NCBI RefSeq assembly: GCF_002735905.1
Contig: NZ_PEBD01000004.1
Span: 558,001-622,000 of the forward strand
Reading direction: 5' to 3'
Length of the DNA stretch: 64,000 nucleotides
DNA from: Williamsia muralis
GTDB taxonomy: Bacteria > Actinomycetota > Actinomycetes > Mycobacteriales > Mycobacteriaceae
The notes under the pieces are model-generated. The model saw only the letters and a list, made by a program, of their open reading frames with translations, had not been told where the DNA came from and ran no database searches. Made by a program: the position numbers and the translations under genes. Positions 62,325 to 64,000 of this stretch are shown here, piece after piece. Each line of letters opens with the position of its first letter. Within the stretch, counting starts at the first letter, position 1.

Positions 62325-63227
62325 TCAGCCCTGGGAGTACTTCGCCGGTAGCGGCCGGGCGGCCGGCTTCGCGAGACTGAATTGCATGATGTCGATGTAC
62401 CCCTTACGGAAGTAATCGGCACAACCGGTCAAGTACTTCACGTAGGTGTTGTAGGTGTCCTCCGATGCGATCTCGATCGCCTCGGCGCGCCGCTTCTGCA
62501 ATGCCTCCGCCCAGCAATCGAGTGTGCGAGCGTAATGCAACTGCAGCGGGTGGATGCGCTCGACGTTGAAGCCGGCTCCGTGCGCGCCGTCCACCACCCA
62601 CTGTGGTTCGGGCAGTTGACCTCCCGGGAAGATCTCGAACTGGATGAACTTCCCGAACTCCATGATCGCCCGGTTGATGGGCAGTCCCTTGTCCCGGATC
62701 TGGTGGCGGTTGAAACCGACGATGGTGTGCAACAGCATCCGGCCGTCGTCGGGCAAGAGGGTATTGCAACGGTCGAAGAAGGCGTCATAGCGTTCGCGCC
62801 GGAAGTGCTCGAATGCGCCGATCGACACGATCCGGTCGACCGGTTGGTCGAAATCCTCCCAGCCCTGCAATCGCACCTCTGCACTGCGATTGGTGGCAGA
62901 CCGGTTCTCCAGCAATTCGCTGGCATATTGGTGCTGATTGCGGCTGAGGGTGAGCCCGATGACGTTCACGTCGTATTTCTCAACTGCGTGGAGGAGGGTC
63001 GATCCCCACCCGCAACCGACGTCGAGCAGTGTCATCCCTGGCTCCAGGTCGCATTTGCCCAGTGCCAGCTCGATTTTGGCGATCTCTGCTTCCTCGAGTG
63101 TCATGTCGTCGCGCTCGAAATACGCGCAGCTGTATGTGCGGGTGGGGTCTAGGAACAACGCGAAGAACTCGTCGGACAAGTCGTAGTGGGACTGCACGTC
63201 ATCGTAAAATGGCGTCAAATCGGTCAT
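62325..63227 (-). CDS. Cyclopropane mycolic/fatty-acid synthase family methyltransferase
   Basis: 300-residue SAM-dependent enzyme like CmaA/MmaA/PcaA. It starts MTDLTPFYDDVQSHYDLSDE and has SYSCAYF-type YSCAYF, SAM motif LLDVGCGWGST, the GAFEHF motif and GYIDIMQFSLAK at the end. These enzymes add methylene or methyl groups at double bonds of acyl or mycolyl chains. ATG 63227 follows GAAGGA. Together with desA1 it points to a mycolic-acid-producing host. Confidence 0.9.
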   Translation of the reverse strand: MTDLTPFYDDVQSHYDLSDEFFALFLDPTRTYSCAYFERDDMTLEEAEIAKIELALGKCDLEPGMTLLDVGCGWGSTLLHAVEKYDVNVIGLTLSRNQHQYASELLENRSATNRSAEVRLQGWEDFDQPVDRIVSIGAFEHFRRERYDAFFDRCNTLLPDDGRMLLHTIVGFNRHQIRDKGLPINRAIMEFGKFIQFEIFPGGQLPEPQWVVDGAHGAGFNVERIHPLQLHYARTLDCWAEALQKRRAEAIEIASEDTYNTYVKYLTGCADYFRKGYIDIMQFSLAKPAARPLPAKYSQG

Positions 63228-63570
63228 CGAAGGCATTCCTTCCATGCCTGCGTCCCGTTGCCGCCCACACGGGTTTGGTTCCGATTCACCAGCGCGGGGC
63301 ACGAACATCGGCGCAGACATATTCCGGTGTCTGGCGGCGACCCACGTTCTTGGAGCCGGTGTGACGGCAGTCACTTTGCCATAGAACGCACCGATTTACC
63401 ATTCGTGGAAAGCGCGCGTCCGATGCCGGTGTCGGTTCGAGACCCCGGTGCGGATCGATGGCACCTGAAAACGACGAGGACGGATCACGGGAAACCTCAG
63501 GTCTCCCACAATCCGTCCATGTCAAAAGGTTGCTGTTCAGACGCTATTGTCCGTCAGCGCGGCGGGCACG
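63228..63570. other. Gene-free spacer with nested inverted repeat
   Basis: 343 bp between the cyclopropane-synthase start and the icd stop. At 63478-63518 arms GGACGGAT / ATCCGTCC enclose a second pair GGGA / TCCC and an inner ACCT-C-AGGT. It lies downstream of icd and may end or stabilise its mRNA, but no T-run follows. No ORF of coding character is seen. Confidence 0.5.
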
Positions 63571-64000
63571 TCACTTCTGGGCAGACTCCAGGGCCTCGTT
63601 GAAGGTCTTGCTCGGCCGCATGACGGCGGTCGCGAGCTCGGGGTCGGGTGCGTAGTAGCCGCCGATATCTGCGGGTTGTCCCTGGGCCTCGTTGAACTCT
63701 TTGACGATGGTGTCTTCGTTCTCGGCCAGCGTCTTGGCCAGCGGCGCGAAGTGCTTGCGCAGTTCCTCGTCTTCGGTCTGGTCGGCCAGCTCCTGCGCCC
63801 AGTACATCGCGAGATAGAACTGGCTGCCCCGGTTGTCGAGCTCGCCGGTGTTGCGCGAGGGCCCCTTGCTGTTCTCCAGCAGCTTTCCGGTCGCGGCATC
63901 GAGTGTTTTCGCCAGCACGGTCGCCCGCTTGTCGCCGGTCTTGGTGCCGAGGTCCTCCAGGCTGACAGCGAGCGCCAGGTACTCGCCGAGCGAATCCCAC
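63571..64000 (-). CDS. icd: Monomeric NADP-dependent isocitrate dehydrogenase, C-terminal part
   Basis: The last 142 codons are visible; the gene continues beyond the right edge. The sequence [40 protein letters not shown] and the ending [20 protein letters not shown] match the C-terminus of the large monomeric IDH (about 740 residues) used in the TCA cycle by actinobacteria. Confidence 0.9.
   Translation of the reverse strand, partial: WDSLGEYLALAVSLEDLGTKTGDKRATVLAKTLDAATGKLLENSKGPSRNTGELDNRGSQFYLAMYWAQELADQTEDEELRKHFAPLAKTLAENEDTIVKEFNEAQGQPADIGGYYAPDPELATAVMRPSKTFNEALESAQK

Overview
The window is chromosomal DNA from a high-GC actinobacterium of the mycolic-acid group (Mycobacteriales; Gordonia, Williamsia or a relative is my best guess, and the genus is not proven). 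Evidence is the gene order cysA - lmeA - glnR-like - mshD - pst - phoU - LytR/CpsA/Psr - dus - desA1, which parallels the Rv0815c-Rv0824c region of Mycobacterium tuberculosis. A mycolic-acid-type cyclopropane synthase, mycothiol synthase, MMPL transporter and many apparent leaderless promoters (a TANNNT box 6-7 nt before ATG/GTG) also fit.

Layout. 1-15.3 kb is a conserved core: cysA behind a cysteine-rich leader peptide, lmeA, a GlnR-like regulator, mshD, the phosphate operon pstSCAB, an FHA protein/kinase pair, phoU, an LCP enzyme, dus and desA1. PHO boxes precede pstS and phoU. 15.5-21.7 kb holds an NTF2-like protein, secreted proteins, a transmembrane Ser/Thr kinase with a companion that repeats its ectodomain, and an LVIVD/DUF305 pair. 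21.7-32.0 kb is mixed metabolism and transport: a hydrolase, an MFS exporter, a purine permease, a methyltransferase/CDGSH/haem-oxygenase-like trio, Nudix, SDR, SRPBCC and a papain-like protein. 32.2-37.1 kb is a tightly overlapping five-gene operon: GH26-like lipoprotein, GAF-PP2C phosphatase, cellulose-synthase-like GT2, STAS protein and anti-sigma-type kinase. It looks like a partner-switching module built around polysaccharide synthesis. 37.2-45.8 kb carries an esterase-like hydrolase, an MMPL/PHP pair, a TetR/MpaB pair, and a serine hydrolase with a divergent TetR gene and twin operators.

46.05-49.09 kb is a small integrated island. It lies between an intact tRNA-Lys and a 50-bp copy of that tRNA's 3' end. 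It carries a TIR-domain protein, a cut-off DUF4062-like fragment, a small OB/FlgT-C-like protein, a two-helix membrane protein and the 3' half of a tRNA-Gly. No integrase is visible. This is the most defence-like part of the window.

49.4-49.8 kb has tRNA-Glu, tRNA-Asp and tRNA-Phe followed by a terminator. The rest contains a GAF-EAL protein and an ANTAR protein, a TupA-like ATP-grasp protein, three penicillin-recognising lipoproteins, PadR, SelO, small membrane proteins, an OhrR-type MarR regulator, a cyclopropane-synthase/enoyl-CoA hydratase pair and the end of a monomeric isocitrate dehydrogenase.

Functions are assigned from recognised motifs and remembered family sequences. No database search was run.
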